Notes: generated by a model not told the origin, from the letters alone. A DNA stretch of 9,516 bases from an uncultured bacterium (GCA_903824735.1 CAIJXO010000062.1:1-9516), one strand, 5' to 3'; numbered from the stretch's first letter, positions 1 to 5,536 are shown. Made by a program: numbers and translations.

Positions 1-461
1 CGAGGAAGAGATGAGAGCAATCTATCTGCTTCACCTTGAGAAATAATATGATGGCCAGAAGCACCAATGTGGGCGGAGGACAAAAGCTCAACGATATCCT
101 TGAGGCGCACCGGCGAACCGTTTATAAAATATTCCGACACAGAATCCCGATGAACCACGCGCTCGATCGCTACTTCATCAAAATCAATATTTAAGATTCT
201 TTTAGTATTATCAAAGACGACTTTAGCCGAAGCGCGGTTGGCCCTAGCGGCATCTTTACCACCATTGAAAATAAGATCCTCGGCGCGCTTTCCACGCAAA
301 GATTTAATCGATTGCTCACCAAGCACAAAACGAAAGGCTTCCGCCACATTAGACTTACCAGAACCATTGGGGCCGACAATCGCGGAAATAGGAGTATTGA
401 AAGCGAGCACGCTTTTCTTCGCAAAGGACTTAAAGCCAGCTATTTCAATACTTTTCAACAT
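1..461 (-). CDS. smc: Chromosome segregation ATPase SMC, N-terminal part (3' end beyond window)
   Basis: This is the N-terminal part (about 153 codons) of the SMC ATPase, which organises and segregates the chromosome with ScpA/ScpB. The frame is open from the ATG at 461–459 to the window edge. Visible features are the SMC opening (MLKSIEIAGFKSFA), a Walker A loop GPNGSGKSN near residues 30–38, the stretch FRFVLGEQ after it, and near the edge HIISQGEADRLL, which corresponds to the family's Q-loop region. Full-length SMC is normally 1100–1200 residues, so coiled coils, hinge and the C-terminal ATPase half lie outside. The ATG is chosen because family homology starts exactly there. It follows the rnc stop by 12 nt, has no convincing Shine-Dalgarno, and has a TAGAAT hexamer 6 nt upstream. 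Identification is firm from the motifs; integrity downstream cannot be judged. Confidence 0.95.
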   Translation of the reverse strand, partial: MLKSIEIAGFKSFAKKSVLAFNTPISAIVGPNGSGKSNVAEAFRFVLGEQSIKSLRGKRAEDLIFNGGKDAARANRASAKVVFDNTKRILNIDFDEVAIERVVHRDSVSEYFINGSPVRLKDIVELLSSAHIGASGHHIISQGEADRLLSSLP

Positions 462-467
462 TGCTCT

Positions 468-497
468 ATTCTATCACAACCACTTTTTAGCTTCCAA
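468..497 (-). promoter_or_regulatory. Candidate near-leaderless sigma70 promoter for smc
   Basis: On the minus strand a TTGGAA (497–492) lies 18 nt before TAGAAT (473–468), and the smc ATG begins 6 nt after the -10-like hexamer. A normal start site would fall on the A of the ATG. The element overlaps the rnc 3' end and stop codon. Each hexamer differs from consensus by about two positions, so alone this is weak; the same arrangement before five other genes raises its credibility. Confidence 0.4.
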
Positions 498-1181
498 TGC
501 TTTACGCGCAGCCACTTGCTCGGCTTCTTGCTTGCTTTGGCCTTCACCAGTACCGATCAGTTCTTGTTCGAGATAGACACCGACCGTAAAACGCTTATCG
601 TGATCGGGTCCATCTTCTTTGATGGTTTTATAGAGCGGAGTAGTGCTTTCTTTTTCTTGGGCTTTTTCTTGGAACTTACTCTTCGCATCAATCCAGCTTT
701 TTTCTTCAATAATCTTATCAATCAAATGAAAGATGTTTTTGGAGACAAAATATTTCGCGCCATCATAACCTTGATCAAGGTAAATCGCACCGATAATCGC
801 TTCCATCGTATTAGCTAAAATATACTGGCGCGCTTTGCCAGTATCTTTCGCCTCGCCCTTCGACAACAAAAGAAAATCATTCACATTTATTTTCTGAGCG
901 GCCTCGGACAAAGTAATCGCGTTCACCAACGAAGCACGATAAGCCGTCAGATCACCCTCATCACTATCTGGATATTTTTCAAACAAATGTTCGGTGACCA
1001 TAAGCTCTAAAACAGCGTCGCCGAGGAATTCTAGGCGTTCATTGTGAGAGAATTCTGTTCCCCTATTTTCGTTCAAATATGAGCGATGGGTAAAAGCCCG
1101 GCGCAAAAGCTCCTTATTCTTAAAGATTACACCGGAACTCTCTTCAAATTTAGCAAAATCGGGAGTGGTTTTCTTGGTCAT
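474..1181 (-). CDS. rnc: Ribonuclease III
   Basis: Double-stranded-RNA endoribonuclease that processes rRNA precursors and structured mRNAs, acting as a homodimer with Mg2+. The 235-residue product has the usual bacterial length. The RNase III signature NERLEFLGDAVLEL spans residues 47–60, with the expected acidic residues E51 and D55. The second metal-site cluster reads ILANTMEAIIGAIYLD (121–136) with E127 retained and Asn at 124 where E. coli has Asp114; Asn occurs there in other RNase III proteins, so I do not infer inactivity. A dsRNA-binding domain fills about residues 165–233, ending GEGQSKQEAEQVAARKAL. It starts 14 nt after the nusB stop and ends 12 nt before smc, which looks operonic. 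There is no Shine-Dalgarno; a TAATAT hexamer sits 7 nt before the ATG. Confidence 0.97.
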   Translation of the reverse strand: MTKKTTPDFAKFEESSGVIFKNKELLRRAFTHRSYLNENRGTEFSHNERLEFLGDAVLELMVTEHLFEKYPDSDEGDLTAYRASLVNAITLSEAAQKINVNDFLLLSKGEAKDTGKARQYILANTMEAIIGAIYLDQGYDGAKYFVSKNIFHLIDKIIEEKSWIDAKSKFQEKAQEKESTTPLYKTIKEDGPDHDKRFTVGVYLEQELIGTGEGQSKQEAEQVAARKALEAKKWL

Positions 1182-1188
1182 AAAGTCT

Positions 1189-1216
1189 ATATTAACTATA
1201 TTCGCTCGGAAATCAA
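1189..1216 (-). promoter_or_regulatory. Candidate near-leaderless sigma70 promoter for rnc
   Basis: TTGATT (1216–1211) and TAATAT (1194–1189) are spaced 16 nt apart on the minus strand, within the last codons of nusB and the short spacer. The rnc ATG starts 7 nt after the hexamer, predicting a 5' leader of about one base. The -35 and -10 sequences are the same hexamers found before rpmF. Prediction by inspection only. Confidence 0.42.
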
Positions 1217-2104
1217 GCTAACGGCTTTAGTTATAAAAGGTAGGATATCACCATAAGTTTTTATATCTTGCACCTCAGTTAGCTTAAACCAGCGTGCTTC
1301 ATCGAGACCACCATTATCTTTTTCAAGTACAAGATCTTTATATTCAGACTTAGCTAAATAATAAGTTACTTGTTTACGAATTTTTCCTTTTTCGGGATGA
1401 TTGGCGACATATTCATTGCGTCCAATCTCGTCCATCACTTCGACATCGAGACTGATTTCTTCTTTAATTGCTCTCTTAACTCCATCCATTTCTTTTTCTT
1501 CTGGCTCAAGTCCACCTTTTGATAACGTCCAATAGCCAAAAACATCGTGCACTAATGCTAGATAATAGTTTCCTTCACTTTGAGCATAGACGACCGCTCC
1601 AGCTAGACGCTCAATCGGCATTTGTTCAAAAGGGATATCAATAATAACTCTTTTCTTTTTCTTGGAGACTGCATCTTTATCTGGTTCGCCCAATTCTTTA
1701 TAGACCGAACCCAAAACGCCGTTTACAAATTTACTACTCTTTTCTCCACCATAATTTTTCGAAAGCTCAATCGCTTCGTTGATTGCCACTTTTGCGGGCA
1801 CTTCTTTAGCATCAGCAAAAAGCAATTCATAAAGTCCAATACGCAAAATATTCCTATCAATCATGGAAATCTTATCGAGTGGCCAATCAGGCGCTGCCTT
1901 CTCGATCACTAAATCGATTTCACTTTTTTTACTCAAAATACCACCTAAAAGCTCGCGGACAAAAGAGAGGTCGACAACGTCGTTTGCAAACTCAGCCGCA
2001 TTACGTAGAAGTAATTCCTCAGAATCAATAACCGTATCGTCTCGAAAATCGAGTTCGAAAAGTGACTGAAGAACTATTGATCTTGCAATATGCCTATTTG
2101 CCAT
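1196..2104 (-). CDS. nusB: NusB antitermination factor fused to a C-terminal Nudix domain
   Basis: Two-domain protein of 302 residues, about twice normal NusB length. Residues 1–140 are NusB, the all-helical RNA-binding factor that works with NusE/S10 on boxA RNA in rRNA transcription. The diagnostic stretches are ARSIVLQSLFELDF (7–20), RNILRIGLYELLF (84–96) and VAINEAIELSKNYGGEKSSKFVNGVLGSV (positions 106–134). A basic linker (DKDAVSKKKKR) leads into a Nudix fold (about 155–302). The Nudix box at 197–219 fits G-x5-E-x7-R-E-U-x-E-E-x-G-U except for Ala212 instead of Glu and Ser218 instead of Gly; R211, E203, E215 and E216 are kept. The substrate is unknown, and the altered box may lower or change hydrolase activity. 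No frameshift or internal stop marks the junction, so the fusion looks genuine. It follows the rpmF terminator and has its own promoter. Confidence 0.9.
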   Translation of the reverse strand: MANRHIARSIVLQSLFELDFRDDTVIDSEELLLRNAAEFANDVVDLSFVRELLGGILSKKSEIDLVIEKAAPDWPLDKISMIDRNILRIGLYELLFADAKEVPAKVAINEAIELSKNYGGEKSSKFVNGVLGSVYKELGEPDKDAVSKKKKRVIIDIPFEQMPIERLAGAVVYAQSEGNYYLALVHDVFGYWTLSKGGLEPEEKEMDGVKRAIKEEISLDVEVMDEIGRNEYVANHPEKGKIRKQVTYYLAKSEYKDLVLEKDNGGLDEARWFKLTEVQDIKTYGDILPFITKAVSLISERI

Positions 2105-2112
2105 CTCCAGAA

Positions 2113-2141
2113 ATTATACGGCAAAGTAGATAAAAAAACAA
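2113..2141 (-). promoter_or_regulatory. Sigma70-type promoter for nusB–rnc–smc, near-leaderless
   Basis: TTGTTT (2141–2136), a 17-nt spacer and a perfect TATAAT (2118–2113) precede the nusB ATG, which begins 8 nt after the -10. Expected initiation is within about two bases of the start codon, so the GGAG that directly abuts the ATG could hardly serve as a Shine-Dalgarno. The -35 element overlaps the U-tract of the upstream terminator. This is the best-looking promoter in the window. Confidence 0.65.
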
Positions 2142-2157
2142 CCCGCTTGAGGCGGGC
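2132..2157 (-). terminator. Rho-independent terminator after rpmF
   Basis: On the minus strand CCCGC (2156–2152), a five-base loop (CTCAA) and GCGGG (2146–2142) form a 5-bp GC stem, extendable by a G·U pair. It is followed by TTGTTTTTTT (2141–2132). It lies about 10 nt after the rpmF stop codon and ends the trmD–rnhB–rpmF group. Confidence 0.8.
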
Positions 2158-2166
2158 GTCTTTCCT

Positions 2167-2394
2167 TTATTTAGTTTCTTCTTTCTTAGCTTTGTTTTTC
2201 TTCTCTTTTTTGGCCACCTTCGCTAAGACGTCAATGACGACTTTGCCATTGTATTTACCACAATTAGTACAAACTTTATGATTTAGTCTCTTCGCATTAC
2301 AATCAGGACAAACAGAAATACCCGCAGCCTTAATTGCGTGATGTGAACGAGTGTTCCCTCTCTGGGAACGATTATGTCGCATTCGATTTACCAT
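2167..2394 (-). CDS. rpmF: 50S ribosomal protein bL32
   Basis: Small zinc-binding protein of the large ribosomal subunit, 75 residues. It begins MVNRMRHNRSQRGNTRSHHA, matching the L32 basic N-terminus (family pattern R.S..R..RRSH). A four-cysteine zinc ribbon follows: CPDC at about 29–32 and CTNC at about 42–45. The last 20 residues are a Lys/Glu-rich tail (KKEKKNKAKKEETK) longer than in many bL32 proteins. The N-terminus lacks the common AVPKRR start and resembles what I recall from Patescibacteria (inference from memory). It starts 15 nt after the rnhB stop and is followed by a terminator. No Shine-Dalgarno precedes the ATG; instead TTGATT-17-TAATAT ends 7 nt before it. Confidence 0.95.
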   Translation of the reverse strand: MVNRMRHNRSQRGNTRSHHAIKAAGISVCPDCNAKRLNHKVCTNCGKYNGKVVIDVLAKVAKKEKKNKAKKEETK

Positions 2395-2401
2395 GGGGAC
2401 T

Positions 2402-2430
2402 ATATTAGCCTATTTCGCTTTTTTAATCAA
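2402..2430 (-). promoter_or_regulatory. Candidate near-leaderless sigma70 promoter for rpmF
   Basis: TTGATT (2430–2425) lies within the last codons of rnhB. It is followed by a 17-nt spacer and TAATAT (2407–2402), then 7 nt to the rpmF ATG. The geometry predicts initiation about one base before the start codon, allowing this abundant ribosomal protein to be transcribed more than rnhB/trmD. The -35/-10 hexamers are identical to those before rnc. Confidence 0.5.
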
Positions 2431-3018
2431 GCCCGTATTCGCAAGAAAGCTTTGGCGGTGAAAGGAAGAGATGCCTAGCTTCTTAAGGGCTCGATAATGA
2501 GCACTGGTGCCATAACCCTTATGCTTCTCCAGACCGTAACCAGGATATTTGCGCGCGAGGTTTGTCAGTAATGTGTCCCGGTGAACCTTAGCCACGATCG
2601 AAGCCAAAGCAATAGCCAATTCTTTTTCATCACCTTTGATTATTGTCTTTTGATTCTTATATTGAACCGGCGCCTTAAGTCCGCCATCTAAAAGTACCAA
2701 GCAGTCTTTGGGTTTTATATCTAAAACCACTAGTGAATTAGCCAAAGCTCTTTTGATAGCAAAAGTTAAGCCTTTCTTATCAATTACTTTATTACTTTCC
2801 AGACTTACTTTGTAAGCAAGGGTTCCTTTCTCTCTTTCGGCTTTTATTTTCTCAAGCCATTTAACTCTCTGTAGATGTGAAAGCTTTTTCGAATCACGAA
2901 AATTATTAAAATCTTTAGTATTAAAATTTGGGTTCAGACAAAGTGCACAAACTGCCACCGGACCAGCGATTGGTCCCCGTCCGACTTCGTCTATACCGAT
3001 AACAGTTTTAAATTTCAT
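2410..3018 (-). CDS. rnhB: Ribonuclease HII
   Basis: Cleaves the RNA strand of RNA–DNA hybrids and removes single ribonucleotides misincorporated in DNA. The 202-residue length is typical. The family motif GIDEVGRGPIAGPV sits at residues 8–21 with catalytic D10 and E11. Also visible are DSKKLS (42–47), D111 in LLDGG, and ASIVAKVHRD (139–148) ending in D148, which completes the DEDD site. KGYGTSAHYRAL (167–178) is the conserved C-terminal stretch. The ATG at 3018 is chosen because family homology begins there and an in-frame TAA lies 3 nt upstream. The consensus AAGGAGG is 19 nt from this ATG, too far for normal use, and is buried in a hairpin. The gene lies 48 nt after trmD and 15 nt before rpmF. 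Confidence 0.97.
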   Translation of the reverse strand: MKFKTVIGIDEVGRGPIAGPVAVCALCLNPNFNTKDFNNFRDSKKLSHLQRVKWLEKIKAEREKGTLAYKVSLESNKVIDKKGLTFAIKRALANSLVVLDIKPKDCLVLLDGGLKAPVQYKNQKTIIKGDEKELAIALASIVAKVHRDTLLTNLARKYPGYGLEKHKGYGTSAHYRALKKLGISSFHRQSFLANTGLIKKAK

Positions 3019-3021
3019 AAT

Positions 3022-3030
3022 TTATTCCAT
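3022..3030 (-). other. Two-codon upstream ORF (ATG GAA TAA) before rnhB
   Basis: An ATG at 3030–3028 sits 7 nt after a consensus AAGGAGG (3044–3038), the optimal distance. After one GAA codon it meets TAA (3024–3022). The rnhB ATG follows after only 3 nt and in the same frame. It may act as a start-stop landing site that feeds ribosomes to rnhB by reinitiation, or it may be an accident. Confidence 0.35.
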
Positions 3031-3035
3031 CAAAT

Positions 3036-3074
3036 CCCCTCCTTTTCTAAGGAGGGGTGTCTATTCTTATAGAC
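3036..3074 (-). promoter_or_regulatory. Tandem hairpins at trmD–rnhB junction sequestering a Shine-Dalgarno
   Basis: Read on the minus strand, hairpin 1 is GTCTAT (3074–3069), loop AAGA, ATAGAC (3064–3059), with the last two bases of the trmD TAA stop in its loop. One base later comes hairpin 2: CCCCTCCTT (3057–3049), loop AGAA, AAGGAGGGG (3044–3036), a perfect 9-bp stem. Its 3' arm contains the anti-16S sequence AAGGAGG. No U-tract follows on either strand, so it is not an obvious terminator. Likely role (inference): translation control of rnhB, opened by ribosomes finishing trmD. Confidence 0.55.
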
Positions 3075-3753
3075 GGGGTGGTTTATCTCCCCTTCGCCAT
3101 TCTTCGATTTTGGCATGATTACCAGACAAGAGTACTTTTGGTACTTTGTATTTTTTACCTTTGTAGATCAAAACCTCGGGGCGAGTATACATTTCTGAAC
3201 TTGAGATTCTCTCCTCTTCACGTGAATCAAAGTTACCAAGCACTCCCTCAATCTGGCGCGCCACACAATCGGCAATAATCATCGCTGGCAATTCCCCACC
3301 CGTGAGCACAAATGGCCCAACTGAAATATCTTCGGCTTTAAAGATCTCCGAGACACGTGAGTCGATTCCCTCATATCGGCCACAAACAATGACAATATCC
3401 GTATATTTTTTTTCAACAGTTTTGGCGTAAGTTGTATCAAACTGTTTGCCAGATGGTGATAGGAAAATAATCTTAGCTTTCTTTTTAGCTTTAACCTTTT
3501 TAAGTGCGGCCTCAACCGCCTTAATTACCGGTAGAGCTTGCATGATCATACCTGGACCACCACCATAGGGTTTATCATCTACTCGCAAATACGGCTTATC
3601 ATGTTTCTTCTGCTTCTCAGTTGGCTTAACGTAATCGCGCGGATTATAAAAATAAAACTTAATCTTCTTTTTCTTCTGTGCCCGCGCCAAAATTGACTCA
3701 TTGATATATGAATCAAAAGCGTTTGGGAACAAGGTGATAACGTGGAAGTTCAT
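3067..3753 (-). CDS. trmD: tRNA (guanine-N1-)-methyltransferase (m1G37)
   Basis: SPOUT-class methyltransferase that uses S-adenosylmethionine to methylate G37 next to the anticodon, preventing +1 frameshifting; it acts as a dimer. The 228 residues match the family. Motifs seen: MNFHVITLFPNAF at the N-terminus, DDKPYGGGPGM (59–69), CGRYEGIDSR (124–133), the trefoil-knot segment SVGPFVLTGGELPAM (144–158) followed by D162, YTRP (189–192) and a C-terminal LLSGNHAKIEEWR. The knot reads SVGPFVL where E. coli has a GDYVL-type sequence. The usual rpsP/rimM/rplS neighbours are absent; purM is upstream and rnhB downstream. The start is the only ATG before the homology, with no Shine-Dalgarno and a TAGATT hexamer 6 nt upstream. 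Confidence 0.97.
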   Translation of the reverse strand: MNFHVITLFPNAFDSYINESILARAQKKKKIKFYFYNPRDYVKPTEKQKKHDKPYLRVDDKPYGGGPGMIMQALPVIKAVEAALKKVKAKKKAKIIFLSPSGKQFDTTYAKTVEKKYTDIVIVCGRYEGIDSRVSEIFKAEDISVGPFVLTGGELPAMIIADCVARQIEGVLGNFDSREEERISSSEMYTRPEVLIYKGKKYKVPKVLLSGNHAKIEEWRRGDKPPRL

Positions 3754-3759
3754 GACTTC

Positions 3760-3788
3760 AATCTAACAAAATAGGCTTATTTAGTAAA
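3760..3788 (-). promoter_or_regulatory. Candidate near-leaderless promoter for trmD
   Basis: In the 68-nt purM–trmD spacer, TTTACT (3788–3783), a 17-nt gap and TAGATT (3765–3760) precede the trmD ATG by 6 nt. Each hexamer has about two mismatches to sigma70 consensus. The spacer contains nothing else I recognise: no U-tract hairpin, so purM transcripts may also read through. Confidence 0.35.
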
Positions 3789-3821
3789 GCGATTTTACCC
3801 ACTACCCTGTGAAACTATGTA

Positions 3822-4949
3822 CTATTCCCCTGGTGGAGCTAAGGTAATATTTTCCGGTTCAAAAATGACTTTTCTCTCCCCTTTTTCAACCATACCAAGA
3901 TCGAGCAATTCATATCCCGCTTTCTTACCGATAGATAAAATACGCTCTGCTTCTTCGGCTGGAGCAAAAATATAATAACCGATACCCCAATTAAAGGTTT
4001 TAAGACAATCGACGAGTGGTAAGTTAATTTTCTCTCTAAAAAATCTAAACAACTCTGGCACTTTTACCCAGCTATGAACTCGGTAAGTAAAGGGCCTTTT
4101 ATCAAAAGCGATCTTTCCCACGCCATCCCCGGTACCAGGCAGAAGCGCACTGATTTTTACTTCAGCTTCTAATAAAGCTTCGATAAGAGCGACATAAGAT
4201 CGTGTTGGGATAAGCGCTTCTGCTCCCAAGGTGTTTCCGTTGGGCAACTTGGTTAAAAATTTATCTGGAAGTTCTAGAGCTTTTTTAATAACCAAAGAAA
4301 TACCGTTAGCGTGAAGACCGGAAGATGTCACACCGATAATATGATCTCCCACCTTAAGATTCTTACCAGTAATTAAACGAGACTTGGGAGAAATAATACC
4401 AGTAACACAACCGGAAAGTGATGGCGCGCATTTTACCGGTGCTTCAGATTTCATCAAATATTTCAGAGCTGGTGACTCTCCGGCTGGCAATGCCATTCCC
4501 ACCTCCTTACAAATAGTAACAAAGCCTTCAGCTAAATCCTGACTTCTTTTTTTATCACCATACCAACTACTATCGCCAACCGCGACTTCATCAGTAAAAA
4601 CGACCGGCATGGCACCTTGAGCGATAACATCATTCACCGCCATTAGTGCCGTATCAATGGCAATGTTTTGATAGTAGGTCTTACCAATTCCTTCGTGCAT
4701 ATACATCCACTCAGCAATCCAATTTTTATTACCCAAACCTTCTTGAGTATTACACCAGATATGATCTTTATTACCACGATATTCAAAGATGCCACCATGG
4801 GAATGGAGGACATCCTGATTTATATAAACATCTCGCTTATTAGGAAAAGTTACAGTCTTTTTCCCGGCCGCAATCATTGCTTCTTTAAACGGTTCTAGCT
4901 CGGTATAATCTACCCCTGCTTTAGCGTATTCACTTTTAGGTTTTGGCAT
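3822..4949 (-). CDS. purM: Divergent phosphoribosylformylglycinamidine cyclo-ligase (AIR synthetase, PurM-like)
   Basis: Predicted to convert FGAM plus ATP to AIR, the fifth step of de novo purine synthesis. The 375 residues are slightly longer than usual PurM (about 345). PurM-like marks: YAKAGVDY (8–15), a Gly-rich start of the first domain (HGGIFE, 51–56), AIDTALMAVNDVIAQGAMPVVF (positions 97–118), SSGLHANGISL (209–219), PTRSYV (248–253) and FNWGIGYYIF (319–328). Key motifs depart from textbook PurM: TQEGLGNK (68–75) where TDGVGTK is expected, AGES (156–159) for GGET, and LLPGTGDGVGK (269–279) for the ITGGG region. It is therefore either a lineage-specific PurM or a related AIR-synthase-superfamily enzyme; purQ and purL nearby favour PurM. 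It starts 23 nt after the ATPase stop and has no Shine-Dalgarno. Confidence 0.85.
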   Translation of the reverse strand: MPKPKSEYAKAGVDYTELEPFKEAMIAAGKKTVTFPNKRDVYINQDVLHSHGGIFEYRGNKDHIWCNTQEGLGNKNWIAEWMYMHEGIGKTYYQNIAIDTALMAVNDVIAQGAMPVVFTDEVAVGDSSWYGDKKRSQDLAEGFVTICKEVGMALPAGESPALKYLMKSEAPVKCAPSLSGCVTGIISPKSRLITGKNLKVGDHIIGVTSSGLHANGISLVIKKALELPDKFLTKLPNGNTLGAEALIPTRSYVALIEALLEAEVKISALLPGTGDGVGKIAFDKRPFTYRVHSWVKVPELFRFFREKINLPLVDCLKTFNWGIGYYIFAPAEEAERILSIGKKAGYELLDLGMVEKGERKVIFEPENITLAPPGE

Positions 4950-4977
4950 AATTAAATATAAGTATACACTAATTATA
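4950..4977 (-). promoter_or_regulatory. AT-rich leader of purM with possible -10 hexamers
   Basis: The 23-nt gap between the ATPase stop and the purM ATG is nearly all A/T. TATAAT (4977–4972, overlapping the stop codon), TATACT (4966–4961) and TATATT (4960–4955) are all possible -10 elements, but none has a good -35 at 16–18 nt. The last 10 nt plus ATG (ATATTTAATTATG) are identical to the leader of the upstream ATPase gene. Confidence 0.25.
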
Positions 4978-5500
4978 AATGTTTTAAAACAAACTCTACC
5001 CTCTCTTCAATTGGCAAAACTGGCACTTGTACAATTTCAAAACCAAGATCCCGATAAGCTTTTTCTAGCAATTCATGAAGTTTGTCCTGCTGTTCCTTTG
5101 TCTCGGTTCTGGCATAGTCTAAAGTATAAGGTAGCTGATCCAAAAGAAAGACCTTTTTATAATTACACTTTTTAATAGCCTCGTCTAAGGCTTCAGTAGA
5201 AGATACTCCGTAAAGAGTGTAATAAGCACAAGTATCCGGAATCGCCCTGTCCAAAAATACAAAATCTTGTTTATCTAAATTATTTTCCACATCGATTTTC
5301 ATGTCTAATATCTTCTTCTGAAAAGCGTTTTCATCTTTGCGAATTTCTTCGACAGTTAGGCCTTTACTCAGTTCTTGATCTAAGAGTGTGCGCGCAGTTT
5401 CATAAACGACTTTATAGCCTTTCTGTTCCAGCATATTTACGAGAGTAGTTTTGCCAGAACACGAAGACCCGGTAATCACATACCAATTATTTATGGACAT
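4973..5500 (-). CDS. Small P-loop ATPase/kinase-like protein (AAA_28-like), substrate unknown
   Basis: A 175-residue single-domain nucleotide-binding protein, probably cytosolic; no signal peptide or membrane segment is seen. The Walker A loop is GSSCSGKTT (11–19), directly after the first beta-strand (NNWYVIT). A hydrophobic strand ending in acid, FVFLDRAIPDTCAYY (80–94), matches the Walker-B-like region of AAA_28/NadR-kinase-like proteins. A possible lid is DYARTETKEQQ (128–138), followed by LEKAYRDLGFEIVQVPVLPIEERVEFVL. The overall shape resembles small-molecule kinases, so nucleoside or cofactor phosphorylation is possible, but I cannot name a substrate. It is the first gene after a terminator, has its own promoter, and lies 23 nt before purM, which hints at nucleotide metabolism (context only). 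Confidence 0.8.
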   Translation of the reverse strand: MSINNWYVITGSSCSGKTTLVNMLEQKGYKVVYETARTLLDQELSKGLTVEEIRKDENAFQKKILDMKIDVENNLDKQDFVFLDRAIPDTCAYYTLYGVSSTEALDEAIKKCNYKKVFLLDQLPYTLDYARTETKEQQDKLHELLEKAYRDLGFEIVQVPVLPIEERVEFVLKHL

Positions 5501-5506
5501 AATTAA

Positions 5507-5535
5507 ATATTACTTTCAAAACCACCCTTTGGCAA
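5507..5535 (-). promoter_or_regulatory. Sigma70-type promoter for the ATPase–purM unit, near-leaderless
   Basis: TTGCCA (5535–5530) differs from the -35 consensus at one position. It is followed by a 17-nt spacer and TAATAT (5512–5507), then 6 nt to the ATG, so the start site should coincide with the A of the start codon. It sits just downstream of the terminator that closes the HAD gene, as expected for a new transcription unit. Confidence 0.55.
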
Positions 5536-5536
5536 G

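Noticed and set aside
312..818. 168-codon plus-strand open frame opposite rnc and smc
   Set aside because: Fully antisense to rnc and smc, which carry clear catalytic motifs; the translation has no recognisable domain and no promoter or ribosome site.
774..820. Loss of RNase III activity from Asn124 in place of the E. coli Asp114 position
   Set aside because: Asn at this position occurs in other RNase III proteins and the remaining catalytic acids are intact.
1657..1685. nusB–Nudix fusion as a frameshift artefact joining two genes
   Set aside because: The linker is a plausible basic hinge in one uninterrupted frame, and the Nudix part has no start codon with initiation signals of its own.
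3022..3024. In-frame TAA before rnhB as possible stop-codon reassignment giving a longer RNase HII
   Set aside because: RNase HII homology begins right at the downstream ATG, TAA ends several other genes here, and no lineage I know with this gene set reassigns TAA.
3036..3057. 9-bp GC hairpin between trmD and rnhB as an intrinsic terminator
   Set aside because: No U-tract follows on either strand; better explained as a translation-control structure.
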